From: Paenibacillus amylolyticus
GTDB lineage: Bacteria > Bacillota > Bacilli > Paenibacillales > Paenibacillaceae
Length of the DNA stretch: 64,000 nt
Direction of reading: 5' to 3'
Assembly (NCBI RefSeq): GCF_003719335.1
Contig: NZ_RIAS01000012.1
Coordinates: 62,001-126,000, forward strand
Shown here in pieces: positions 8,381 through 16,341 of this stretch (its first letter is position 1; every line of letters starts with the position of its first letter). Made by a program: the position numbers and the translations under genes. The notes under the pieces were generated by a model. The model was not told the DNA's origin. It saw only the letters and a list, made by a program, of their open reading frames with translations, and did not search any database.

Positions 8381-8409
8381 ATCCTAACACATCCATTTTA
8401 CTTTGTCTA
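8381..8409 (-). promoter_or_regulatory. xylA promoter
   Basis: Minus-strand -35 TAGACA (8404-8409), 17-nt spacer, -10 TAGGAT (8381-8386). The -35 falls inside the XylR palindrome. Confidence 0.6.
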
Positions 8410-8428
8410 TTGGTTAAACAAAGTAAAA
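8396..8428. promoter_or_regulatory. XylR operator (xylO)
   Basis: Inverted repeat TTTTACTTTGT / ACAAAGTAAAA with an 11-nt centre, in the xylA-xylR gap. The arrangement resembles the Bacillus xyl operator (TTTGTTT...ACAAA). Repression of xylA by occlusion of its -35 is inferred. Confidence 0.75.
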
Positions 8429-8434
8429 ATAAAA

Positions 8435-8465
8435 TTGTTTTTTCCCGGTTCGTTTACGCTATAAT
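8435..8465 (+). promoter_or_regulatory. xylR promoter
   Basis: Perfect -10 TATAAT at 8460-8465, with a -35-like TTGTTT at 8435-8440 and a long 19-nt spacer. Confidence 0.5.
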
Positions 8466-8533
8466 AGTCGAATAGCTTCTTAGCGGATATACATGAAATC
8501 CTTTGTTACAAAGAATAGGAGTGCCTTAACGAT

Positions 8534-9697
8534 ATGAAAATTACCGGAGACCAGATGCTGGTCAAAAAAATAAACAAGTCGATCGTACTGGATACGATTC
8601 GCCGTCACGCCCCCCTTTCCCGGGCCAAATTGTCTGAAGTGACCGGCCTCAACAAAGCAACGGTTTCCAATCTGGTGGCGGATTTGATCAGCGATGAGTT
8701 AGTGCAGGAGATTGGACCCGGAGAATCCAGCGGTGGACGCAAACCTCTAATGTTGCTTTTCCGAGGTACGGCTGGATATGCGGTTGGCCTGGAATTGAGC
8801 GTAACCCGTTTGAAAGGTGTGCTCACTGATCTTGAAGGTCATATCGTCGCCGAATATGCCCTTAATCTGGAGCAGCATGACACAGCGTCTGTATTTGAAC
8901 AATTAAAGCTGGCTGCGAGTCACCTGATGAAGCAAGCTCCCCCCTCTCCACACGGCGTCATAGGCATTGGCATCGGCGTTCCAGGGATGGTGGATGAACA
9001 AGGCACCGTGCTGTTTGCGCCCAACTTGAAGTGGGAGATGGTACCCTTGCGAGCCATGATGGAAGAAAGCTTCAACCTGCCTGTCACCATAGATAACGAG
9101 GCCAACGCGGGAGCGCGTGGTGAATTGAATTTCGGTGCAGGTGTTGGTGTGCGTCATCTGATCTATATCAGTGCAGGGATCGGGATTGGTTCAGGCATTA
9201 TGGTTGATGGTGAATTATATAAGGGTGCTTGGGGATACGCTGGTGAGACTGGACATATGTCCATTGAAGCAGAGGGTCTGCCTTGTTCTTGCGGAAATCG
9301 GGGATGCTGGGAGTTATATGCCTCGGAAAAAGTATACGAACACCCGGATCAGCAGCATCTGCCTGCATATACGACCAAAGAACTGATTGAACACGCCCAG
9401 AATGGACACCAGGACGTGATAGCCTTATACGACATCATTGGACGCAAGCTAGGTGTGGGTATTACCAACATCGTTAATAGCTTTAACCCGGAACGTATTA
9501 TTATTGGAGGGCCGCTTTCGGAGGCTAAACCTTGGATTGAATCCGCACTCAAACAGGTGGTCGAGGAACGTACGCTGCCTTATCACCGTCGAAGTCTGCA
9601 AGTCGAATGGGCTGCACTCGGTAGCCGTTCAACTCGAATAGGGGCAGCATATTCAGCAATATCCCAATTTTTAGGAAATGTAAGGGTTTCTGTTTAA
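8534..9697 (+). CDS. xylR: Xylose operon repressor, ROK family
   Basis: 387 residues. An N-terminal winged helix (LSRAKLSEVTGLNKATVSN, residues about 28-50) is followed by a ROK sugar-binding domain with the family zinc motif CSCGNRGCWE near residue 258, GIGIGVPGMVD, and the acetate/sugar kinase-like fold. It represses xylA and is released by xylose, by analogy with Bacillus XylR. The start ATG at 8534 has AGGAG 12 nt upstream, a long spacing. The following ATG (residue 8) is an alternative, but the residues before it resemble other XylR N-termini. Divergent from xylA, with the operator in between. Confidence 0.93.
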   Translation: MKITGDQMLVKKINKSIVLDTIRRHAPLSRAKLSEVTGLNKATVSNLVADLISDELVQEIGPGESSGGRKPLMLLFRGTAGYAVGLELSVTRLKGVLTDLEGHIVAEYALNLEQHDTASVFEQLKLAASHLMKQAPPSPHGVIGIGIGVPGMVDEQGTVLFAPNLKWEMVPLRAMMEESFNLPVTIDNEANAGARGELNFGAGVGVRHLIYISAGIGIGSGIMVDGELYKGAWGYAGETGHMSIEAEGLPCSCGNRGCWELYASEKVYEHPDQQHLPAYTTKELIEHAQNGHQDVIALYDIIGRKLGVGITNIVNSFNPERIIIGGPLSEAKPWIESALKQVVEERTLPYHRRSLQVEWAALGSRSTRIGAAYSAISQFLGNVRVSV

Positions 9698-9850
9698 TAT
9701 TTAGCTAAAAATCATTAAAATTGACAAGATTTCGCCCCATTTCCTCCCTTTTTGTTAAAGAAATCCAGAGGTATAATGAGATTATGTGATTTTTGTCATG
9801 GCAGCGTTCTCGTTGCCGTGTTATCCGATAATGAAACGGAGTGAAAACTC

Positions 9851-10048
9851 GTGACCTACGTGGATACATCAGATATCTCGGCGCCAGTATTTGTCACCGT
9901 ACTCCTGTTCCTGATTGTGCTTGCGCCCCTGTTCAGCCTGGGCATACTTCGATTTTTTCAGAGCAAAAAGAAGGCTGGTTTCATGTACATGTTGTCAGGT
10001 TTACTGGTGTATGTCGTATTTCAGACGTGTATGAGTATTTTTTTCTAG
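9851..10048 (+). CDS. Small two-helix membrane protein, unknown function
   Basis: 65 residues with two predicted membrane segments (VFVTVLLFLIVLAPLFSLGI and MYMLSGLLVYVVFQTC) separated by a short basic RFFQSKKK loop. GTG start with CGGAG 9 nt upstream. A TATAAT box at 9772-9777 and a strong terminator after the stop suggest a monocistronic gene. I do not recognise the family. Confidence 0.6.
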   Translation: MTYVDTSDISAPVFVTVLLFLIVLAPLFSLGILRFFQSKKKAGFMYMLSGLLVYVVFQTCMSIFF

Positions 10049-10051
10049 CTC

Positions 10052-10117
10052 AAAAAGAAGACGCTTATGCGCAATGTCCTTACATTCAGACGTTGCCTTA
10101 CGCGTCTTCTTTTTTTG
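10052..10117 (+). terminator. Terminator of the small membrane protein gene
   Basis: AAGAAGACGC / GCGTCTTCTT stem followed by a run of seven T; a long interior loop contains a minor ATGT/ACAT stem. It begins 4 nt after the stop. Confidence 0.75.
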
Positions 10118-10152
10118 TTACTTTTACATTCCTTCTAAAAATGTAAAAACAG

Positions 10153-10182
10153 AAAAACCGTACCTCATCAGGTACGGTTTTT
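10153..10182. terminator. Bidirectional terminator
   Basis: Perfect 13-bp stem AAAAACCGTACCT / AGGTACGGTTTTT with a CATC loop. It lies between the plus-strand membrane protein gene and the end of the minus-strand glutaredoxin gene. Confidence 0.9.
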
Positions 10183-10280
10183 CTTCTCTTCACTTCTATA
10201 TTCAAACGGCTCGCGCGAACCGGAATAGCTTCAATTCTGTTAAACTACATAGCCAGCAACCATAGCTAGCCAAGCATGAA

Positions 10281-10511
10281 TTAAGCGTCCAACGCTTTAG
10301 CAAATTGTGTTTTGTTCATACCCAGAATGCGGTGTTCACCGATTACAGTCAAAGGAACTGCGCGTACGCCCATATCCCATACTTGTTGTGCGAACTCGTC
10401 GCTTGTCTCGATGTTGCGCTCTTCGTAAGCAATGCCTTTATCAGCCAGGAAAGACTTCACGGATTTGCAGTTCGGGCAGTTCGTGGATGTGTATACAATT
10501 ACGTTTTCCAT
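10281..10511 (-). CDS. Glutaredoxin-like redox protein (NrdH/YtnI-like)
   Basis: 76 residues with a thioredoxin fold. The redox motif CPNC is at residues 12-15 (YTSTNCPNCKSVKSFL), and the cis-Pro is in RAVPLTVIG. The length and motif fit the single-domain glutaredoxin/NrdH group, which is reduced by thioredoxin reductase or low-molecular-weight thiols. It follows trxB on the same strand, separated by a possible terminator, consistent with a thiol redox pair. The ATG has an AGGTGA-type ribosome site upstream. The physiological target is unknown. Confidence 0.85.
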   Translation of the reverse strand: MENVIVYTSTNCPNCKSVKSFLADKGIAYEERNIETSDEFAQQVWDMGVRAVPLTVIGEHRILGMNKTQFAKALDA

Positions 10512-10567
10512 GTTCGATTCACCTCATAATGATTATTTGATTTATATCGTTAATTATTAATAAGCTT

Positions 10568-10604
10568 AAAAAAGCACTGTTCAACACTGGAGTTACAGCT
10601 TTTT
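10568..10604 (-). terminator. Probable trxB terminator
   Basis: Imperfect hairpin AAAAAGC-TGT / ACA-GTGCTTTTT with a 2-nt bulge, ending on the minus strand in six T, about 35 bp after trxB. Confidence 0.5.
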
Positions 10605-10634
10605 AATCCAAAGTCCTTTAATGCCAACTCCGAA

Positions 10635-11576
10635 TTACAACGCTACTGCGCTGTGCTCCAGGCTTTCAATGAATTTCTCGGTGTCCATCGCAGCCATACA
10701 TCCGCTTCCTGCTGCTGTAATCGCTTGTTTATAGCGTGTATCCTGAACGTCACCACATGCGAATACGCCTGGGATGTTTGTTTCAGAAGTACCTGGAGTT
10801 GTCAAAATGTAACCATGCTCGTCTGTAGTAATCTGACCACCCAAGAAACCAGTGTTTGGTGTGTGACCAATCGCTACAAATACGCCGCTTGCCGGAATCA
10901 CTTCTTCTTCGCCGGTTGCATTGTTGAGCACTTTCAAGCCAGTTACGCCGTTGTCGCCAGCAATCACTTCAAGTGGTGTGCGGTTCAGCGCCATTTCTAC
11001 TTTCTCGTTGCTGCGTGCACGATCTTGCATGATTTTGGAGCCGCGCAGTTCTTCACGACGGTGCACCAGCGTTACTTTGGAACCGAAACGGGACAAGAAG
11101 CTTGCTTCTTCCAATGCGGAATCGCCGCCGCCGATAACGATAATCTCTTTGTTCCGGAAGAAGAATCCGTCACATGTCGCACAAGTGCTGACACCGCGGC
11201 CCACGTTTGTTTCTTCTCCTGGGATACCCAAATATTTAGCAGATGCGCCTGTAGACAAGATCAACGTTTCGGATACAAGTTCTCCCATACCTTCGACTTG
11301 AATTTTGAAAGGACGCTCGCTCATATCGATGTTGTTTACCCAGCCCGTACGGAATTCTGCGCCAAAACGCTCTGCTTGCTTACGCATATTGTCCATCAGT
11401 TCAGGGCCCATGATGCCATCAGGGAAACCCGGGAAGTTCTCCACTTCTGTCGTTGTTGTCAGCTGTCCGCCAGGTTGCGGTCCTTCAATAACGAGTGGGT
11501 TCAAGTTGGCGCGTGCCAGATAGATTGCTGCTGTCAGCCCTGCAGGGCCTGTTCCAATAATAATTGATTTATACAT
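10635..11576 (-). CDS. trxB: Thioredoxin reductase
   Basis: FAD enzyme that transfers electrons from NADPH to thioredoxin. 313 residues from the chosen ATG, standard length. FAD-binding GTGPAGLTAAIYLARA is at the N-terminus. The redox pair is CATCDGFF near residue 137, the NADPH-binding motif is IGGGDSALEEASFL, and the C-terminal FAD motif is FACGDVQD. The start at 11576 has GGGGGAGGA upstream, and the first residues MYKSIIIGTGPAG match the family. The longer frame upstream (to 11645) is not needed. Confidence 0.97.
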   Translation of the reverse strand: MYKSIIIGTGPAGLTAAIYLARANLNPLVIEGPQPGGQLTTTTEVENFPGFPDGIMGPELMDNMRKQAERFGAEFRTGWVNNIDMSERPFKIQVEGMGELVSETLILSTGASAKYLGIPGEETNVGRGVSTCATCDGFFFRNKEIIVIGGGDSALEEASFLSRFGSKVTLVHRREELRGSKIMQDRARSNEKVEMALNRTPLEVIAGDNGVTGLKVLNNATGEEEVIPASGVFVAIGHTPNTGFLGGQITTDEHGYILTTPGTSETNIPGVFACGDVQDTRYKQAITAAGSGCMAAMDTEKFIESLEHSAVAL

Positions 11577-11833
11577 GTATAGTTCCTCCCCCATGTTCTG
11601 CAAAAAGATCAAGCCCTCCGGCATCAAAAGCGCGAGCCTTTGCATACACTAGAACGGATAGCCCACATCATGTCCATCAGAGCTGCCTGCGAATATGACG
11701 ATTTGCCTATGCAGAAACGGAATTCTAATTTATAATCATTCTAATCTGTTGTTCATTATGATCTCTTTTATGTACGGTGTCAATGCTCGGCAGCGATTAT
11801 GAAGAAGTCTTCATCAGGAGGGAAAATGGAAGC

Positions 11834-12565
11834 ATGAACGACGCTCTACTCGGCAGTATTATTTCGGCCATGTCTACCGGACTTGGGGCCGTACCGATCT
11901 TATTTATGCGTAAAATATCACATCGTCTGCGCGACATTTTACTCGCTTACGCAGCGGGTATTATGACCTCGGCCTCGGTGTACAATCTCATTCCCGAAGC
12001 ACTGGGACAATCTAATCTATTTGTTCTTGCTTTTGGCATTATGCTCGGTAGCTTGGTTCTGCTGGTGCTGGAGATGCGTATTCCGCACGTAGATCTGGAG
12101 AATCCCGAAAAGATGCCTTTCAAAATTGAAGGCAAAGCCTTTATGATTATCGCAGCTATTACGATGCATAACTTGCCGGAGGGCTTGTCCGTCGGTGTAA
12201 GTTACGCTAGTACGGATGAGAACTTAGGAAATCTGATCGCCTTTTCCATAGGATTACAAAATGCACCGGAAGGATTTCTGGTCGCTCTCTTTCTCGTCAA
12301 TCAGAACATCGGTCGCTTCAAGGCACTTGGCATCGCAACACTGACTGGGGCTGTAGAGATTATAACGGCCATGATCGGATATACGCTCAGTAGTCTCGTT
12401 GCTGGGCTGGTGCCATATGGTCTTGCTTTTGCAGCAGGCGCGATGATGTTCATCGTGTACAAAGAGCTCATCCCTGAGAGTCACGGTGACGGCAATGCAC
12501 GCGCAGCAACAATCTCCTTCCTGTTTGGTCTGATTACGATGATCGGACTAACCGAGCTATTTTAA
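11834..12565 (+). CDS. ZIP family divalent metal transporter
   Basis: 243 residues with about eight hydrophobic segments. The two ZIP signature helices are visible: HNLPEGLSVGVSY and GLQNAPEGFLVALFL, carrying the metal-binding His, Asn, Pro and Glu residues. It likely imports or equilibrates Zn2+ or a related metal across the cytoplasmic membrane (GufA/ZupT-like group). The start ATG at 11834 has AGGAGGG 11 nt upstream; an upstream in-frame start at 11777 lacks a ribosome site. Transcribed divergently from trxB. A metalloregulator site could lie in the AT-rich 11735-11770, but none is clear. Confidence 0.88.
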   Translation: MNDALLGSIISAMSTGLGAVPILFMRKISHRLRDILLAYAAGIMTSASVYNLIPEALGQSNLFVLAFGIMLGSLVLLVLEMRIPHVDLENPEKMPFKIEGKAFMIIAAITMHNLPEGLSVGVSYASTDENLGNLIAFSIGLQNAPEGFLVALFLVNQNIGRFKALGIATLTGAVEIITAMIGYTLSSLVAGLVPYGLAFAAGAMMFIVYKELIPESHGDGNARAATISFLFGLITMIGLTELF

Positions 12566-12650
12566 ATTGGTGCACAAGGTGAGCAGCTAAAAAAAGCTAA
12601 AAGATTCTGCAGATAGCGAACAAGAAATTACGCAATACAATATGTAAAGC

Positions 12651-12697
12651 AAAAGAACCCAGACCACAGCTCATGCTGAAGTTGGGTTCTTTTTTTA
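12651..12697 (+). terminator. Terminator of the ZIP gene
   Basis: AAGAACCCA / TGGGTTCTT stem followed by seven T, about 85 bp after the stop. Confidence 0.85.
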
Positions 12698-12780
12698 GCC
12701 ACAAATGAAGATTCCATGAAATTGCTGAAATTGCTGAAATCATCTATAAGGCAATTTATATTTTCTTTTTATCCAAACGA

Positions 12781-13590
12781 TCAAGATTGAATAAATCGAA
12801 TCAGTTCGGCATTGTATTTTTCCAATTCATCATAAAATGCACCGTGTCCACTCTCTTCAAACACAACCAATTCGGCCGCAGGAATCGCTTTTTGCATCTC
12901 TTCAGCGAATTCGAACGGGCAGATTTCATCTTTTTTACCGTGGAAAATGGCTGTAGGCACCTGAATTGTTTCTAGTTCCCCGCGCAAATCCTCATCGCGC
13001 AGCGCCATCGCACTGCTGATCGTGCCATAAGACGAAGCCTCCATGCCGAGTGCATGGAACCACTGCATGAATGGCTGGCTGTGTTCTTTTGCAAAAAACA
13101 TCCCGCCGAACGTATCCAGCAGCTTCGCCCGATCTGTAAAAATCGGCTCAATAATCTGCTCATTCAGCTCATCTGGCGTCAAGCCGTACGGATACCCGTC
13201 ACGCTGTGTAAATACAGGAGCCGCTGCCGATAGCAAAGCCAGCTTCGATACCCCGTGCCCCTCATGACGCGCCATGTAATGTGCCGCGATAGCACCACCC
13301 ATGGAGAAACCAGCGAGTACGGCATCTGTCAGTCCCAGATCGTCAATAACAGCACGAACATCGTCTGCCATGCGGTCATAGTCATATCCAATAGATGGCT
13401 TATCGGATAAACCGTAACCTCTGAAATCCATTGCAATGGTGCGAATTCCGTGGTTCGGCAACGCATTCAATTGGTATTCAAACATTTTATAATTGACAGG
13501 CCAGCCGTGCAAAAACAGTACCGGAGTCCCTTCACCAATATCTTCAACATATACTTTTACATTTGGTTCAACTTGTACGTAACGGTCCAT
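12781..13590 (-). CDS. Alpha/beta hydrolase (arylesterase/haloperoxidase-like)
   Basis: 269 residues. The nucleophile elbow is GFSMGG near residue 95, the oxyanion motif FLHGWP is at 27-32, the acid Asp lies in HGKKDEICP near 215, and the catalytic His in ESGHGAFYDE near 245. Cytoplasmic, no signal peptide. The fold and lid resemble bacterial esterases annotated as non-heme chloroperoxidases; the substrate is unknown. The ribosome site AAGGGGAG is well placed. A perfect 15-bp palindrome sits immediately upstream of the ribosome site (13608-13622) and may be an operator. It lies between the ZIP transporter and a metal ATPase. Confidence 0.88.
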   Translation of the reverse strand: MDRYVQVEPNVKVYVEDIGEGTPVLFLHGWPVNYKMFEYQLNALPNHGIRTIAMDFRGYGLSDKPSIGYDYDRMADDVRAVIDDLGLTDAVLAGFSMGGAIAAHYMARHEGHGVSKLALLSAAAPVFTQRDGYPYGLTPDELNEQIIEPIFTDRAKLLDTFGGMFFAKEHSQPFMQWFHALGMEASSYGTISSAMALRDEDLRGELETIQVPTAIFHGKKDEICPFEFAEEMQKAIPAAELVVFEESGHGAFYDELEKYNAELIRFIQS

Positions 13591-13607
13591 TGTTCACAGC
13601 TCCCCTT

Positions 13608-13622
13608 ATCATTAGTAATGAT
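13608..13622. promoter_or_regulatory. Palindromic operator-like site before the hydrolase gene
   Basis: Perfect 7-1-7 inverted repeat ATCATTAGTAATGAT directly upstream of the hydrolase ribosome site. The regulator is unknown; the spacing resembles Fur/Zur/PerR-type boxes, but the bases do not match them well. Confidence 0.45.
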
Positions 13623-13774
13623 CGTTAATAAGAAACGTTATATTGTCTCTTCGACTATTTACCCTCTGACCACAGGTGTTCAAACGGAGCTGCCAGACTG
13701 TATCAATTAAACCTCAATGTGATTCACATGTTCATGCTTTTACACGGATACTCGTTATGCTCTTTCAGCTCAAC

Positions 13775-15925
13775 TTAACGCAACAGCCGAAGTCCATTCA
13801 AAATTACCAGAATCGTACTACCTTCATGACCAATGACACCAAGCGGCAAAGCAACATCTTGCAGGAAATTGCCTGCGATTAACGCCAGAATGACCGTAAT
13901 GGCAAACCACATATTGTGTCTCACCGTGCGTTCTGCTCGCCGAGCCTGCCCGATTACCCACGCAATCTCTTCGATATTGTCATTCATAAGCACCGCATCA
14001 GCTACCTCGATTGCTGTCCCACTGCCTGACAATCCCATGCCCATCCCCACCGTTGCTGCTGCAAGTGCTGGCGCATCATTGACCCCGTCACCAACCATGA
14101 GCACATGACCATATTGCTCGCGAAGCGCCTGCACCTGTTTGACCTTATCTTGAGGCAGCAAGTCCGCATAGATCAGGCTAACCCCGGTTTCGCGAGCAAT
14201 GACCGAGGCTGAACGAGCGCGGTCGCCGGTTAACATCGCTACTTTGACGCCCATACTCTCCAGCTTTTGCACGGCAGCAGCCGCCTGTGGACGGATCATA
14301 TCCCGCATCGCAATCAACCCCGCAAACTCACCATTGAGCGTTACAACAGATATCGTTTTCCCTTCCTGCTCCAGTTGGGTACATACCGCTTCCCAGTCCG
14401 CGGCACTGTTTACGGTTACTTCATCGACTGTGGTCTCCAAGGCAGTCTCTCTCTTGGATTCTGGCATTACAGCCAGTGTTTCCGTAGCTTCTCTCTTTTC
14501 CGTCGTTTGCATCATCTCTGATTCCTGTACCTCTTGCATTCTATTTTTCTCTTGATTATGTTGCTTCTCCTGCATCTCTTGCATCTTTTGTGTACCTTGT
14601 ATCGATTGAAGCCACGTTGCTCCATCCAGTCGGCCAATCTTCCATACGACGCCGTTTACGGTTCCCTCAATACCATGTCCCGTAATGGATTGAACCTGCT
14701 CTGCTTCTTGTAGAGGCAAGTTCTCCTTGTTGGCCCGCTCCACAATAGCCTGGGCAAGAGGATGCATCGAGAGATTCTCTATGGACGCCACCGCAGATAA
14801 TAATTGTTCTCTGCTTACGTTAGAAGTGGTCAGAATATCCGTTACTTGCGGCGTTCCCATAGTGAGTGTACCTGTTTTGTCAAAAGCAACCACCTTGGTT
14901 TGAGCGATATTCTCCATATGTGCCCCTCCCTTGAACAAAATACCGCGTCGGGCACTGCTGGACATTGCAGACAGCATGACAGGCATGATGGACGACACGA
15001 GCGCACAAGGGGAAGCCACCACAAGAAAAACCATCGCTTTGTAGAAAGCCTCATTCCACGTCCACCCCAAGAGCAGCGGGGTTCCTACAATAACAAGGAG
15101 TGTAACCCCTACTACAATGCGTGCATAGATGCCTTCAAAACGTTCCATAAAACGCTGTGAATCCGGCACCTCGGCTTGCGCTTCCTCCACCAATTTGATG
15201 ATTTTCCCGAACAAAGATCCTGCAGCCGACTTCGTGACCTCGATATATAATGCCCCTTCACCGTTCACGGTGCCTGCGTAAACTTCGTCGCCTTCACTTT
15301 TATCCACTGGCATGGATTCACCGGTAATCGACGATTGGTTAATAAAAGAACTTCCCCGATAGACTACACCATCCGCAGGAATCAGCTCCCCCGGTTTTAC
15401 CAGCAGCAGATCACCCGACTTCAATTCCTCAATAGCCACCACATTCATCTGCCCATCCTCGAGCCGCAGTGCTGTCTCCGGTTTCAGTGCCATCAAAGAA
15501 GAAATGTCTTTGTGACTGCGCTCCGTCGCGTAACTTTCCAATGCACCACTGAGAGCAAAAATAAAGATCAGCATCGCGCCTTCATTCCAGTAGCCAATCG
15601 TTGCTGCCCCGAGTGATGCGGCAATCATCAGCAGGTTGACATCCAGATCGCGATCCTTAACCAAGGTTTCGACGCCTTCCTTGGCCTTTGTCCAGCCACC
15701 AATGGCATAAGCGGCGATGTAGAGTATTACAGACAAGGTGGAAAAATAAGGAGCCATTCCCCATGCAATGAGCATCATAATGCCGCTGCCCAGCGCCGCC
15801 TGCATCTCCTTGTTCTGCAGCATCGCGCGGAAGTTCGGTTTCTTGCCCCGGTTGGGGCCAGGAGTTTGGGCGGACTTCTGTTTGGCTTGCTGTTTTCCTT
15901 GTAAAGGCTGATGTATCGCTTGCAT
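13775..15925 (-). CDS. pfeT: P1B-4 type heavy-metal transporting ATPase (PfeT/ZosA-like)
   Basis: 716 residues. A-domain TGES, the transmembrane SPCALV motif, the phosphorylation site DKTGTLT, N-domain HP locus SMHPLAQA, the P-domain motifs TGDR and GDGVNDAPALA, and a C-terminal membrane HEGST. SPC plus HEGST with no N-terminal CxxC metal-binding domain is the P1B-4 pattern, which includes Fe(II)/Co(II)/Zn(II) exporters such as B. subtilis PfeT. A Fur box in the leader supports iron control. Odd feature: a 60-70 residue Met/Gln/Glu-rich insertion in the nucleotide-binding domain (about residues 438-505). The ATG at 15925 has GAAGGGA 12 nt upstream; a TTG 20 codons earlier lacks a ribosome site. 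Metal specificity is inferred. Confidence 0.85.
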   Translation of the reverse strand: MQAIHQPLQGKQQAKQKSAQTPGPNRGKKPNFRAMLQNKEMQAALGSGIMMLIAWGMAPYFSTLSVILYIAAYAIGGWTKAKEGVETLVKDRDLDVNLLMIAASLGAATIGYWNEGAMLIFIFALSGALESYATERSHKDISSLMALKPETALRLEDGQMNVVAIEELKSGDLLLVKPGELIPADGVVYRGSSFINQSSITGESMPVDKSEGDEVYAGTVNGEGALYIEVTKSAAGSLFGKIIKLVEEAQAEVPDSQRFMERFEGIYARIVVGVTLLVIVGTPLLLGWTWNEAFYKAMVFLVVASPCALVSSIMPVMLSAMSSSARRGILFKGGAHMENIAQTKVVAFDKTGTLTMGTPQVTDILTTSNVSREQLLSAVASIENLSMHPLAQAIVERANKENLPLQEAEQVQSITGHGIEGTVNGVVWKIGRLDGATWLQSIQGTQKMQEMQEKQHNQEKNRMQEVQESEMMQTTEKREATETLAVMPESKRETALETTVDEVTVNSAADWEAVCTQLEQEGKTISVVTLNGEFAGLIAMRDMIRPQAAAAVQKLESMGVKVAMLTGDRARSASVIARETGVSLIYADLLPQDKVKQVQALREQYGHVLMVGDGVNDAPALAAATVGMGMGLSGSGTAIEVADAVLMNDNIEEIAWVIGQARRAERTVRHNMWFAITVILALIAGNFLQDVALPLGVIGHEGSTILVILNGLRLLR

Positions 15926-15988
15926 ATAAATCACATTCCCTTCGTATGAATTTGAGTGTAATGACGTCACTTCAGCTTTCTCCAATTC

Positions 15989-16043
15989 GTGCTTTTACTT
16001 CTACGAGTGCTTTGCTTTCGCTTCTACAAGTGCTTTTACTTCG
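15989..16043. repeat. Short imperfect direct repeat in the ATPase leader
   Basis: Three imperfect copies of GTGCTTT(T)...CTTCTAC(G/A)A starting at 15989, 16007 and 16030. Confidence 0.6.
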
Positions 16044-16124
16044 TTAGTTCCAACGCCTAGGCTGTTCTCCTGTCTTCTTCTTTTTGGCTGCCTTCACCCA
16101 AATTGTATTGAGAATGAGAGCCAT
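16044..16124 (-). CDS. Possible 26-residue basic leader peptide
   Basis: A frame too short for ordinary gene calling. ATG at 16124, stop TAA at 16046-16044. The product starts MALILNTIWVKAAKKKK and ends TGEQPRRWN, so it is a hydrophobic stretch followed by a strongly basic tail. A weak AGGG lies 8 nt upstream of the ATG. It sits between the Fur box and the metal ATPase gene, so it would be a small iron-controlled peptide if real. No family recognised, and it could be chance. Confidence 0.25.
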   Translation of the reverse strand: MALILNTIWVKAAKKKKTGEQPRRWN

Positions 16125-16145
16125 TGTTATTGCCCTAAAAATGGC

Positions 16146-16176
16146 ACATGCTGCTGCGGGAATCCCGCAGCAGCAT
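16146..16176. terminator. Strong hairpin in the leader region of the metal ATPase
   Basis: Perfect 14-bp stem CATGCTGCTGCGGG / CCCGCAGCAGCATG with a 3-nt loop. On the minus strand it is followed by TGCCATTTTTAG, a displaced T-run. It may end the fructokinase operon, or attenuate transcription starting at the Fur-controlled promoter upstream of it. Confidence 0.6.
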
Positions 16177-16219
16177 GGTTTAGAGATGATTTTGTCTTCT
16201 CATAGGATCAAAGATCCAG

Positions 16220-16236
16220 TGAGAATGATAATCATT
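16220..16236. promoter_or_regulatory. Fur box upstream of the metal ATPase
   Basis: TGAGAATGATAATCA matches the 7-1-7 Fur consensus TGATAATNATTATCA at 12 of 14 positions. Overlapping it is a perfect AATGAT-A-ATCATT inverted repeat. A -35-like TTGCAT and -10-like TATCAT on the minus strand overlap the site (15-nt spacer). The rest of 15926-16341 holds only the hairpin, repeats and small frame listed. Confidence 0.7.
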
Positions 16237-16341
16237 TTTGTACTTATGCAATTATTTTTACTCAATACAACTTTTGCTTAATTATATGCCTGTGCCGTTC
16301 ATTTGTAAATGGGTGTTTATCGGAACGGTGCACTATTCCAA

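Noticed and set aside
13615..13626. AACGATCA near the hydrolase as a fifth copy of the 1.2 kb repeat
   Set aside because: The match is limited to the short core and lacks the AGAGAGC-TTATTT tail; likely chance.
16084..16281. Plus-strand 65-codon frame over the Fur box region
   Set aside because: It runs through the perfect hairpin and the Fur box, has no ribosome site and resembles no family.
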